Assembly (NCBI GenBank): GCA_002027195.1
Contig: MWJO01000037.1
Location: 1 to 64,000 of the forward strand
From: Streptomyces sp. GKU 895
GTDB taxonomy: Bacteria > Actinomycetota > Actinomycetes > Streptomycetales > Streptomycetaceae
Length of the DNA stretch: 64,000 bases
Direction: 5' to 3'
Within the stretch, counting starts at the first letter, position 1, and each line of letters starts with the position of its first letter. The notes beneath the pieces were generated by a model. That model saw nothing but the letters and a program-made list of their open reading frames with translations, ran no database searches and was not told the DNA's origin. The position numbers were made by a program, and so were the translations under genes. Shown here piece after piece: positions 48,268-56,549 of this stretch.

Positions 48268-49187
48268 CGGGTCAGCTCCGAGACGCGCACGAGCGTCAGG
48301 ACCACGAGCAGCGCCAGCAGCGCCACGCAGGCGGTCGCCTGGATCAGGGCGCGCCGCGGTCCGCGGGGGGCGTACGCGTAGGCGAGCGTCACCGCGGCGC
48401 CGGTGAGCAGTCCGCCGAGGTGGCCCTGCCAGGATGTGATGAAGGCCGAGCCGACCAGCCAGACCAGCATGTACGCCATGAAGCGGTTCACGCCGCTCAT
48501 GTTCGAGCCCGCGCGGCGGGCCAGCACGTAGTAGGCCCCCACGAGGCCGAAGATCGCGCCCGAAGCGCCCAGCGTCTCCGCGCCGGGGTCGGCAAGCCAT
48601 GCCACGGTGACGGAACTGCCGACCGTCGCGAGGAGGTACAGCCCGAGATACCGGACCCGTCCCAGCACCGGCTCCACGACCCGGCCCAGCGTCCACAGCG
48701 AGAGCATGTTCATCACGATGTGCAGCAGCCCGAAGGGCAGATCGGTCGGCTGTGCGTGCAGGAAGCCGCTGGTCACCAGGCGCTCCCACTGCCCGGCGAC
48801 CAGGCCCACGGCGTGGAAGTCGGACGGGTAGGAGGACTGGTACACGTAGTGGCCGCCGTCCGAGCCGTCGAGGCCCGCGGTGAGCATCACGAAACGGTCG
48901 ACGATCGCCGGGTGGACCACCTCGCCGACGTACGCGAGCACGTTCAGCCCGATCAGTACGTACGTCACCAGCGGCACCGCCGACACCCGCCCGCCGACGA
49001 CCGTGCGGGCCTGCCGGACCGACTTGGCGCCTTCCTTCACGCACTCCACGCAGTGGTGACCGACCGCGGCCTCGCGCATGCAGTCCGGGCATATGTACCG
49101 GTCACAGCGGGTGCAGCGGACATGGGACTCCACCTTGGGGTGGCGGAAGCAGGTGGTGACGGCGGACTCGGTGGCCTCGGGTTCCAC
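48264..49187 (-). CDS. rhomboid family intramembrane serine protease with zinc-binding N-terminus
   Basis: 307 aa. A cytoplasmic B-box-like zinc motif has cysteines at 25, 28, 33, 36, 46 and 49 (CTRCDRYICPDC; CVEC). Six to seven helices follow. HIVMN (156-160), the catalytic Ser209 in GASGAIFG and His256 in GHLGG are the rhomboid active site. GTG 49187 is chosen because GAGGAG lies 6 nt upstream and the conserved region starts just after. It cleaves membrane-protein substrates that cannot be named here. Coupled to the chitosanase gene. Confidence 0.92.
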   Translation of the reverse strand: MEPEATESAVTTCFRHPKVESHVRCTRCDRYICPDCMREAAVGHHCVECVKEGAKSVRQARTVVGGRVSAVPLVTYVLIGLNVLAYVGEVVHPAIVDRFVMLTAGLDGSDGGHYVYQSSYPSDFHAVGLVAGQWERLVTSGFLHAQPTDLPFGLLHIVMNMLSLWTLGRVVEPVLGRVRYLGLYLLATVGSSVTVAWLADPGAETLGASGAIFGLVGAYYVLARRAGSNMSGVNRFMAYMLVWLVGSAFITSWQGHLGGLLTGAAVTLAYAYAPRGPRRALIQATACVALLALLVVLTLVRVSELTR

Positions 49188-49286
49188 GGCCGGCTCCTCG
49201 GGAGATGGGACGATCTGTGAGCCGGTGGGGTCGGCGGCGAACAAAAATAGCCAATGCCCGTGAAGAGAGAGACGGTGGGGGAACGA

Positions 49287-50029
49287 ATGGCGGCGATCAG
49301 CCTCAGCAAGGTCGAGGAGAAGGCACCCGCGCTGGTGAGCCTGTACAAGAGCGCCGGGGTCTCGCTGACGAAGCACGGGCTGGACGGCCTGCGGGCCGCC
49401 GTCTACCTCGTCGTCGACTACTCCGGCTCGATGAAGCCGTACTACCAGGACGGCAGCGTCCAGGCGCTCGCCGACCGGGTGCTGGGCCTGTCCGCGCACC
49501 TCGACGACGACGGCAGTGTCCCGGTCGTCTTCTTCTCGACGGACGTCGACGCCGAGACCGAGATCGCCTCGCCGACCACGAGGGGCGCATCGACCGGATC
49601 GTGGCCGGGCTCGGGCACATGGGCAAGACCAGCTACCACCTGGCGATGGACGCGGTCATCGACCACTACCTCGACAGCGGTTCCCGGGAACCGGCCCTCG
49701 TCGTCTTCCAGACCGACGGCGGCCCGATCAACAAGCTCGCCGCGGAACGGTACTTGTGCAAGGCCGCCAGGCTGCCGCTGTTCTGGCAGTTCATCGGGTT
49801 CGGGGACGCCAAGAGCAAGCAGTTCGACTATCTCCGCAAGCTCGACGAGCTGTCCGTCCCGGACAAGCGTGTGGTCGACAACGCCGGTTTCTTCCATGCC
49901 GGTTCGGAGCCGCGGAAGGTGTCCGACGCCGAGCTGTACGACCAACTGGTCGGCGAGTTCCCGAAGTGGCTGGTGGCCGCGCGGGCGCAGGGGATCATTC
50001 CGGCGGGAGGACGAACCACGCGTCCCTGA
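49287..50029 (+). CDS. VWA-domain protein, TerF-like (one-base deletion near 49568)
   Basis: 247 aa after repair. The N-terminus AAISLSKVEEKAPALVSLYKSAG resembles the start of Ter-type proteins. The von Willebrand A domain has its MIDAS motif DYSGS at 44-48, VVFFSTD near 88, GKTSYHLAMDAV near 116 and VVFQTDGGP near 140. The frame breaks at IA; adding one C in GATCGCCTC restores the reading into DHEGRIDRIV. Such proteins bind a divalent cation and ligands in the tellurite/stress-response network. ATG 49287 follows GGGGGAACGA. Monocistronic as far as can be seen. Confidence 0.82.
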
Positions 50030-50121
50030 GGGCGTGTTCGCGGGCACGAGGCTGCTCGCCCCGTTGGCTTAGCCGTACGACCGTGCCACCCTGAGGTTGA
50101 TCCGACGGGAGGCGACGACGT

Positions 50122-51771
50122 ATGGACGGCGCGCGATCGGTGAACGGACGGGCCGGCTCCCGGAGTTCGGGGCCGCCCGGCAGCGGCGAGAAGCTCGCCG
50201 ACTGGGCGGACGGGCGGCTCGGTCTGTACGGGCTGGCCAAGACCAACATGCGCAAGCTGTTCCCGGACCATCCGTCCTTCATGCTGGGCGAGATCTGCCT
50301 CTACAGCTTCATCGTCATCATCCTGACCGGCATCTATCTCACCCTGTTCTTCGAGCCGAGCGGCGTCGAGGTCGTCTACCACGGCCCCTACGAGCCCCTC
50401 AACGGGGTCGTGATGACCCGGGCGTTCGAGTCCACGCTCGACATCAGCTTCGAGGTGCGCGGCGGGCTGCTGATCCGGCAGATCCACCACTGGGCGGCGC
50501 TGGTCTTCGTCACCGGCATGCTCGTGCACATGATGCGGGTGTTCTTCACCGGCGCCTTCCGCAAGCCGCGCGAGGTCAACTGGGTGTTCGGCTGGACCCT
50601 GTTGATGCTCGGCATCATCACCGGCCTCACCGGCTACTCGCTCCCCGACGACCTGCTGTCCGGCACCGGCATCCGCTTCGCGCAGGGCGCCATCCTGTCG
50701 GTGCCGATCGTCGGCACGTATCTGTCGTTCTTCCTGTTCGGCGGGGAGTTCCCGGGGCACGACATCATCTCGCGGCTGTTCCCCATCCACGTCCTGCTGC
50801 TGCCCGGGATCATGCTGGGCCTGGTGACCGCGCATCTGATCCTGGTCTTCTACCACAAGCACACCCAGTACCCGGGGCCCGGCAAGGACGAGAAGACGGT
50901 CGTCGGCATGCCGCTGATGCCCGTCTACACCGCGAAGGCCGGCGGGTTCTTCTTCCTCGTCTTCGGCATGCTGGCCTTCATGGGCGGCATCGCCCAGATC
51001 AACCCCGTGTGGGCCTTCGGGCCGTACCGTCCCGACCTCGTCACCACCGGTGCCCAGCCCGACTGGTACCTCGGCTTCTCCGAGGGACTGATCCGGGTGA
51101 TGCCGGGATGGGAGATCAACGCCTGGGGCCACACCCTCCAGTTGGGTGTCTTCATCCCCTTCTCGCTCTTCCCGCTGATCCTGGCCGCCATCGGCGCCTA
51201 TCCGTTCATCGAGGCCTGGATCACCGGTGACAAGCGCGAGCACCACATCCTGGACCGGCCGCGCAACGTCCCCGTCCGCACCGGCCTCGGTGTGGCCTGG
51301 CTGAGCCTGTACGCGGTGCTGCTGATCGGCGGCGGCAACGACGTCGTGGCCACGCATCTGCATCTGTCCATCAACGCGATCACCTGGTTCGTACGGATCG
51401 CCGTCTTCGTGGTGCCGGTGCTCGCCTTCGTCGTCACCAAACGGGTCTGTCTCGGGCTCCAGCGCCGGGACCGGGACAAGGTGCTGCACGGCAGGGAGTC
51501 CGGCGTCATCAAGCGGCTGCCGCACGGCGAGTACGTCGAGGTCCACGAGCCGCTCGGGCAGGCGCAGTTGCACACCCTCACCCAGCACGAGCAGAACGGC
51601 CACTACGAGATCGGCCCGCTCGTCGACGCCAACGGGGTGCGCCGCCCGGTCAGCGCCTCCATGCGGGTGCGGGCGCGGCTGGCGCGCGTGATGTTCGGGC
51701 CGGAGACGCAGATCCCGAAGCCGACGGTGGAGGAGTACCGGCAGATCACCAGCGGCGACCACCAGCACTGA
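50122..51771 (+). CDS. cytochrome b subunit, QcrB-like, orphan
   Basis: 549 aa. Nine or so hydrophobic segments. Heme-ligand histidines lie in QIHHWAALVFVTGMLVHMMRV and FPIHVLLLPG...TAHLILVFYHKH. The quinol-site region PDWYLGF (near residue 311) is the actinobacterial equivalent of PEWY. The soluble N- and C-terminal parts match actinobacterial QcrB. No qcrA (Rieske) or qcrC lies beside it, so this is not the main bc1 operon and it may be a second, specialised b-type subunit. Its last 26 nt overlap the convergent acyl-CoA dehydrogenase gene. Confidence 0.9.
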   Translation: MDGARSVNGRAGSRSSGPPGSGEKLADWADGRLGLYGLAKTNMRKLFPDHPSFMLGEICLYSFIVIILTGIYLTLFFEPSGVEVVYHGPYEPLNGVVMTRAFESTLDISFEVRGGLLIRQIHHWAALVFVTGMLVHMMRVFFTGAFRKPREVNWVFGWTLLMLGIITGLTGYSLPDDLLSGTGIRFAQGAILSVPIVGTYLSFFLFGGEFPGHDIISRLFPIHVLLLPGIMLGLVTAHLILVFYHKHTQYPGPGKDEKTVVGMPLMPVYTAKAGGFFFLVFGMLAFMGGIAQINPVWAFGPYRPDLVTTGAQPDWYLGFSEGLIRVMPGWEINAWGHTLQLGVFIPFSLFPLILAAIGAYPFIEAWITGDKREHHILDRPRNVPVRTGLGVAWLSLYAVLLIGGGNDVVATHLHLSINAITWFVRIAVFVVPVLAFVVTKRVCLGLQRRDRDKVLHGRESGVIKRLPHGEYVEVHEPLGQAQLHTLTQHEQNGHYEIGPLVDANGVRRPVSASMRVRARLARVMFGPETQIPKPTVEEYRQITSGDHQH

Positions 51772-52744
51772 GGACGGTGTCGCGGCACTCCTGGGGGCTG
51801 CCCCAGGCCGTGCGCAGGGCGCGGGCCTTGGTCAGCCACAGGGACAGGTCGTACTCCGCCGTGTAGCCGATCGCGCCGTGCAGTTGGAGGGCGGTGCGCG
51901 CGGTGGCGTACGCCGCCTCGCCCGCCGTGACCTTGGCGGCGGCGACGTCGGCCGGGTCCAGGGTGACGGCGGCGGCCAGCACCAGGGGCCGGGCGAACTC
52001 CAACGCGGTCTTCACGTCGGCGAGTTGGTGCTTGACGGCCTGGAACGAGCCGACGGGGGCGCCGAACTGGGTGCGCTGCCCGACGTAGGCGACGGTCCGG
52101 TCGAGAAGGGCGAGGCCGACGCCGAGGGCCTGCGCGGCGGTGGCGAGGCGGGCCAGGAGGAGGGCTTTCGCGAGGGGCGGCTCGGCAGTGAGGAGGTCGC
52201 CGGGGGCGAGGGTCGTCAGACGCCGGGCCGGGTCGAGGGACGGGCGCACCGGGCCGTGGCCGGCGGCGGCGTACAGGCCGTCGGGGGTGAGGACGAGACG
52301 GAGGTCGGCCGCGTCGCCGTCGAGCGCGTACGGGCCGTCGGGGGTGGGGACGGGACGCAGGTCGGCGGCGCCGTCGAGGGCGTACGGGCCGTCGTACGCC
52401 ACCGTCGCCAGGGTCTCTCCCGACACGAGCCGCTTGACGAGGTCGGGAGCGGGCAGCAGGACGGCGGCGGCCACCGTCTCGACGAGCGGGCCGGGGACGA
52501 CATGGCGCCCCAACGCCATGAAGGCCAGGGCGAGTTCGACCGGACGGACGCCGACACCGTCGTACTCCTCCGGGGCGGCCAGCGCGAACACGCCGGCCGC
52601 CGCGAGCCGGCCCCACAGGGCGCGCCCGCTCCCGTGCTCACCGCGACTCCACTCCCGTACGACGGACGGGGTGTCCGCGCCGGTCAGCAACGCCTCCAAC
52701 GAAACGGTGAACGCCCGCTGTTCGGCGTCGAGCACGAGCCGCAT
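51746..52744 (-). CDS. acyl-CoA dehydrogenase, short steroid-type subunit
   Basis: 332 aa, flavoprotein of the FadE32/FadE33-like short class that pairs with a longer subunit in mycobacterial steroid pathways. FALAAPEEYDGVGV near 53, TQFGAPVGSFQAVKHQLAD near 225 and ALQLHGAIGYTAEYDLSLW near 283 are the usual motifs. Residues 118-154 hold a tandem duplication: DGPYALDG-AADLRPVPTP then DGPYALDGDAADLRLVLTP. It starts at ATG 52744, which shares one base with the stop of the next gene upstream (TGATG). Probable substrate: a steroid side-chain or ring-derived CoA ester. Confidence 0.85.
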   Translation of the reverse strand: MRLVLDAEQRAFTVSLEALLTGADTPSVVREWSRGEHGSGRALWGRLAAAGVFALAAPEEYDGVGVRPVELALAFMALGRHVVPGPLVETVAAAVLLPAPDLVKRLVSGETLATVAYDGPYALDGAADLRPVPTPDGPYALDGDAADLRLVLTPDGLYAAAGHGPVRPSLDPARRLTTLAPGDLLTAEPPLAKALLLARLATAAQALGVGLALLDRTVAYVGQRTQFGAPVGSFQAVKHQLADVKTALEFARPLVLAAAVTLDPADVAAAKVTAGEAAYATARTALQLHGAIGYTAEYDLSLWLTKARALRTAWGSPQECRDTVLSAGGRRW

Positions 52745-53883
52745 CAGCGTCGCCCCTTCGGCAGGCCCAGCAGGCGCTCGGCGATGATGTCCCGCTGGAT
52801 CTCGTTCGTCCCCGCGTAGATGGGGCCGGCCAGGGCGAAGACGTACTGCTCCGCCCATTCGGAGTCCGCCAGCTCGCCCTCCGTTCCCAGCAGATCGAGG
52901 GCGGTCTCGGTGAGCGCGATGTCGTACTCGGACCAGAAGACCTTGTTCAGGCTGGACTCCGGGCCGAGGGACGCGCCGTCGAGGAAGCGGGAGGCGGCGG
53001 CGTACGTGAACACCTGGTAGGCGCGGGCACCGATCAGGGCGTCGGCGACCCGGGACCTCGTGGCGTCCGGGCTGCCCCGGTCGCGCCACAGGGCGTGCAG
53101 CCGGTCCGCCGCCGCCAGATAGCGGCCGGGGGAGCGGAGCGTGAGCCCGCGTTCGTTGCCCGTCGCCGCCATCGCGAGCCGCCAGCCCTGACCCGGCTCC
53201 CCGATCACGTCCGCGTCCGGCACGAACACCTCGTCCAGGAACAGCTCGGCGAACGCCGGCTTGCCGTCGAGGCGGGCGATCGGACGGACCGTCACACCGG
53301 GCGCCCGCAGGTCGAACATCAGGTACGTCAGGCCCTGATGGGGCTTCGCGGCGTCCGGGTCGCTGCGGAACAGGCCGAAGGCGCGGTCCGCGAACGCGGC
53401 CCGGGACGACCACGTCTTCTGGCCGCTCAGCAGCCAACCCCCGTCCGTGCGCACCGCCTTGGCGCGCAGCGACGCCAGATCCGAACCCGCCTCCGGCTCG
53501 GACCACGCCTGTGCCCAGACCACCTCGCCGCGGGCCATCGGCGGCAGCACCCGCGCCCGCTGCTCCGGCGTGCCGTGGTCGAAGAGGGTCGGCGCGAGCA
53601 GGCTGATCCCGTTCTGCCCGACCCGGCCCGGCGCGCCCGCCGCCCAGTACTCCTCCTCGAACAGCAGCCAGCGCACCAGCCCCGCGTCCCGCCCGCCGTA
53701 CGCCGCCGGCCAGTCGACGACCGACCAGCGGTCCGCGGCCAGTTCGGCCTCCCACGCGCGGTGGGCGGCGAAGCCCTCCGCCGTCTCCAGGGACGGGAGC
53801 GGCTCGGACGGCACATGGCTCGTCAGCCAGGCGCGGGCCTCCGCCCGGAAGGCGACCTCTTCCTCAGTGAAGGCGAGATCCAT
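52744..53883 (-). CDS. acyl-CoA dehydrogenase, FadE30-like
   Basis: 379 aa. AQAWSEPEAGSDLASLRAKA near 124 is the FAD/substrate signature; DGGWLLSGQKTWSS near 149 and AGPIYAGTNEIQRDIIAERLLGLP near the end complete the family. In mycobacteria FadE30 dehydrogenates HIP-CoA-type intermediates and lies in the KstR2 regulon, as here. ATG 53883 is preceded by GGAG 4 nt away; GTG 53904 would lie inside the leader. A KstR2-like box is 30 nt upstream in the divergent promoter shared with the SDR gene. Confidence 0.85.
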   Translation of the reverse strand: MDLAFTEEEVAFRAEARAWLTSHVPSEPLPSLETAEGFAAHRAWEAELAADRWSVVDWPAAYGGRDAGLVRWLLFEEEYWAAGAPGRVGQNGISLLAPTLFDHGTPEQRARVLPPMARGEVVWAQAWSEPEAGSDLASLRAKAVRTDGGWLLSGQKTWSSRAAFADRAFGLFRSDPDAAKPHQGLTYLMFDLRAPGVTVRPIARLDGKPAFAELFLDEVFVPDADVIGEPGQGWRLAMAATGNERGLTLRSPGRYLAAADRLHALWRDRGSPDATRSRVADALIGARAYQVFTYAAASRFLDGASLGPESSLNKVFWSEYDIALTETALDLLGTEGELADSEWAEQYVFALAGPIYAGTNEIQRDIIAERLLGLPKGRR

Positions 53884-53910
53884 CGGCTCCAGCCCTTCGA
53901 CCACGCTTCC

Positions 53911-53936
53911 CTAACAAGTGTTTGGTAGGTTAGCGT
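53911..53936. promoter_or_regulatory. KstR2-like operator 1 and leaderless -10 box
   Basis: AACAAGTGTTTGGT (53913-53926) matches 9 of the 10 fixed bases of the KstR2 consensus AnCAAGnnCTTGnT. TAGCGT (53931-53936) lies 6 nt before ATG 53943, so the operator sits between the -35 and -10 of the SDR gene and close to the fadE30 promoter. Confidence 0.65.
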
Positions 53937-53942
53937 GCCCCC

Positions 53943-54728
53943 ATGACAGGCGTCGAGAGTCCGGTGTACGAGCCGGGGCACGGGCTGCTGAAGGGCCGCA
54001 CCGCCGTCATCACCGCCGCGGCCGGTGCCGGGATCGGCGGGGCGACCGCGCGGCGCTTCCTGGAGGAGGGCGCGCGCGTGCTGGTCAGCGACGCGCATGT
54101 GCGCCGGCTCAAGGAGTACGAGGCCGAGCTGGCCCGTGACTTCCCGGGCGCGGTGACGGCCCTACCGTGCGATGTCACCGACGAGACGCAGGTGACGGCG
54201 TTGTTCGAGGCCGCGGTGCGGGAGCACGGACGGCTCGACGTCGTCGTCAACAACGCCGGCCTCGGCGGGACTTCGGACCTCGCCGACATGAGCGACGAGC
54301 AGTGGACACGGGTGCTCGACGTGACGCTGAACGGGACCTTCCGGTGCACGCGGGCAGCGCTCCGGCGCATGCGGGAGACCCGCAGCGGTGTCATCGTCAA
54401 CAACTCCTCCGTCGTCGGCTGGCGCGCCCAGGCCGGGCAGGCGCACTACGCCGCCGCGAAGGCCGGCGTGATGGCGCTGACCCGGTGCGCGGCGATCGAG
54501 GCGGCCGGGTTCGGCGTGCGCGTCAACGCGGTGGCGCCCAGCCTCGCCATGCACCCGCACCTGGTGAAGGTGACGTCGGCCGAGCTGCTGGAGGAGCTGA
54601 CCGCGCGGGAGGCGTTCGGGCGGTACGCCGAGCCCTGGGAGGTGGCCAATGTGATCGTGTTCCTGGCGTCGGGCTACTCGTCGTACCTGACGGGCGAGGT
54701 CGTCGCCGTCAGCTCTCAGCACGCGTAG
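53943..54728 (+). CDS. short-chain dehydrogenase, IpdF-like
   Basis: 261 aa Rossmann-fold SDR. The NAD(P) glycine motif is TAAAGAGIGGATA (near 24), NNAGLGG is near 103, catalytic Ser near 153 (NNSSVVGW), and Tyr/Lys in HYAAAKAG near 169. It is the equivalent in position of IpdF (Rv3559c) beside kstR2 and fadE30. IpdF oxidises the 5-hydroxyl of the HIP-CoA-type intermediate. No Shine-Dalgarno sequence; the -10 box ends 6 nt upstream. The assignment to IpdF rests on order and neighbours, since SDR substrates cannot be read from motifs. Confidence 0.8.
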   Translation: MTGVESPVYEPGHGLLKGRTAVITAAAGAGIGGATARRFLEEGARVLVSDAHVRRLKEYEAELARDFPGAVTALPCDVTDETQVTALFEAAVREHGRLDVVVNNAGLGGTSDLADMSDEQWTRVLDVTLNGTFRCTRAALRRMRETRSGVIVNNSSVVGWRAQAGQAHYAAAKAGVMALTRCAAIEAAGFGVRVNAVAPSLAMHPHLVKVTSAELLEELTAREAFGRYAEPWEVANVIVFLASGYSSYLTGEVVAVSSQHA

Positions 54729-54743
54729 GACGACAATGGATCC

Positions 54744-55355
54744 GTGCCGACCAAGAAGAAGCCCCAGGTGACCGCCGCCCCCGCCCGGCGGCGCGAACTC
54801 CTCGACACCGCCGCCGAGGTCTTCGCCGAGCAGGGCTACAACGCCACCACCGTCCGCAAGATCGCGGACCACGCGGGCATGCTCGCGGGCAGCCTCTACT
54901 ACCACTTCGACTCCAAGGAATCGATGCTGGAGGAGATCCTGCGGACCTTCCTCGACGAGCTCTGGGCGGGCTACGACACCGTCCTGGAGGCCGAGTCGGG
55001 CCCGCGCGAGACCCTCGAAGCCCTCGTCACCGAGTCGTTCCGGGAGATCGACCGGCACCGCGCCGCCGTCGCGATCTACCAGAAGGAGAGCAAACAGCTC
55101 GTCGCACAGGAGCGGTTCGGCTTCCTCGCCGAGTCGCAGCGCAGGTTCGAGAAGGTGTGGCTGTCCACGCTGGAGCGCGGGGTCGCCGCCCGGGTCTTCC
55201 GGGCCGACCTCGACATGCGGCTGACGTACCGCTTCGTGCGCGACACCGTCTGGGTCGCCGCGTCCTGGTACCGGCCCGGCGGACAGCACAGCCCGGAGGA
55301 GATCGCCCGGCAGTACCTGACGATGGTGCTGGACGGGATCGCCGTACGCGAATAA
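54744..55355 (+). CDS. kstR2: TetR-family repressor KstR2
   Basis: 203 aa. The TetR DNA-binding domain spans about 15-62: RRRELLDTAAEVFAEQG, ATTVRKIADHAGMLAGSLYYHF and SKESMLEEIL. The ligand domain contains VAIYQKESKQL and RFVRDTVWVAASWYRPGG, features I recognise from actinobacterial KstR2, whose inducer is HIP-CoA. GTG 54744 is 6 nt after GACAAT, so leaderless translation is possible. It is 15 nt downstream of the SDR gene. Two boxes fitting its consensus lie in the divergent promoters of this cluster. Confidence 0.85.
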   Translation: MPTKKKPQVTAAPARRRELLDTAAEVFAEQGYNATTVRKIADHAGMLAGSLYYHFDSKESMLEEILRTFLDELWAGYDTVLEAESGPRETLEALVTESFREIDRHRAAVAIYQKESKQLVAQERFGFLAESQRRFEKVWLSTLERGVAARVFRADLDMRLTYRFVRDTVWVAASWYRPGGQHSPEEIARQYLTMVLDGIAVRE

Positions 55356-55391
55356 CCCCTATCAAATGCCCCTTAGGTCAAGGGAGTTGTC

Positions 55392-56549
55392 ATGGGCGAG
55401 GCCTACATCGTCGAAGCGGTGCGGACGCCTGTCGGGCGGCGCGGGGGAGGGCTGAGCGCGGTCCACCCGGCCGACCTGGGAGCGCATGTGCTCGGCGCGC
55501 TGGTGCAACGGGCCGGGGTCGATCCGGCCGCCGTCGAGGACGTCGTCTTCGGCTGTCTGGACGCGGTCGGGCCGCAGGCCGGGGACATCGCGCGGACGGC
55601 GTGGCTGGCGGCCGGGCTGCCCGAGGAGGTGCCGGGCGTGACCGTGGACCGGCAGTGCGGCTCCTCCCAGCAGGCCGTGCACTTCGCGGCGCAGGGCGTG
55701 CTGTCCGGGACGCAGGACCTCGTCGTCGCCGGTGGTGTGCAGAACATGTCGATGATCCCGATCGCCTTCGCGACCCGGCAGGCCGCCGAGCCGCTCGGGC
55801 TGACCCAGGGGCCGTTCGCGGGCAGCGAGGGCTGGCAGGCGCGGTACGCGGGCAAGCCGGTGAACCAGTTCGTCGGCGCCGAGATGATCGCCGCGAAGTG
55901 GGGGATCAGCCGGCAGGACCAGGAGGAGTTCGCCCTGCGCTCCCATCAGCGGGCGGTCCGGGCGATCGACGAGGGGCGCTTCGCGCGGGAGACCGTGGCG
56001 TACGGGGACGTCGACACCGACGAGGGGCCGCGCCGGGACACCTCGCTGGAGAAGATGGCCGGGCTGAAGCCGGTCGTCGACGGCGGCACCATCACGGCCG
56101 CCTGCTCCTCCCAGGTCTCCGACGGCGCGGCGGCGATGCTGCTGGCCTCCGAACGGGCGGTGCGGGAACACGGGTTGCGGCCCCGCGCCCGTGTGCACCA
56201 CCTGTCCGTGCGCGGCGAGGACCCCATCCGCATGCTCACCGCGCCCATCCCGGCCACCGCCCACGCCCTGAAGAAGACCGGCCTGTCCATCGACGCCATC
56301 GACCTCGTCGAGATCAACGAGGCCTTCGCACCGGTGGTGTTGGCGTGGCTGAAGGAGACGGGCGCCGACCCGGAGAGGGTCAACGTCAACGGCGGCGCGA
56401 TCGCGCTGGGGCATCCGCTGGGGGCGACGGGGGTCAAGCTGATGACGACCCTGCTGCATGAACTCGAGCGCACGGGCGGGCGGTTCGGGCTTCAGACCAT
56501 GTGCGAGGGCGGCGGGCAGGCCAACGTGACGATCATCGAGAGGCTCTGA
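55392..56549 (+). CDS. fadA6: steroid 3-ketoacyl-CoA thiolase, FadA6-like
   Basis: 385 aa thiolase. The acyl-accepting Cys89 is in DRQCGSSQQA, His341 in ALGHPLGATG and Cys371 in TMCEGGG, a complete active site; NEAFAPV is near 313. In the HIP pathway FadA6 performs the thiolytic step after ring C opening. ATG 55392 follows AAGGGAG 5-12 nt upstream. Its end overlaps the convergent IpdC gene by 17 nt. The cluster context, not motifs, separates it from a general acetyl-CoA acetyltransferase. Confidence 0.85.
   Translation: MGEAYIVEAVRTPVGRRGGGLSAVHPADLGAHVLGALVQRAGVDPAAVEDVVFGCLDAVGPQAGDIARTAWLAAGLPEEVPGVTVDRQCGSSQQAVHFAAQGVLSGTQDLVVAGGVQNMSMIPIAFATRQAAEPLGLTQGPFAGSEGWQARYAGKPVNQFVGAEMIAAKWGISRQDQEEFALRSHQRAVRAIDEGRFARETVAYGDVDTDEGPRRDTSLEKMAGLKPVVDGGTITAACSSQVSDGAAAMLLASERAVREHGLRPRARVHHLSVRGEDPIRMLTAPIPATAHALKKTGLSIDAIDLVEINEAFAPVVLAWLKETGADPERVNVNGGAIALGHPLGATGVKLMTTLLHELERTGGRFGLQTMCEGGGQANVTIIERL

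Noticed and set aside
49828..51768. 646-codon open frame antisense to qcrB
   Set aside because: Low-complexity shadow of the cytochrome b gene on the other strand.
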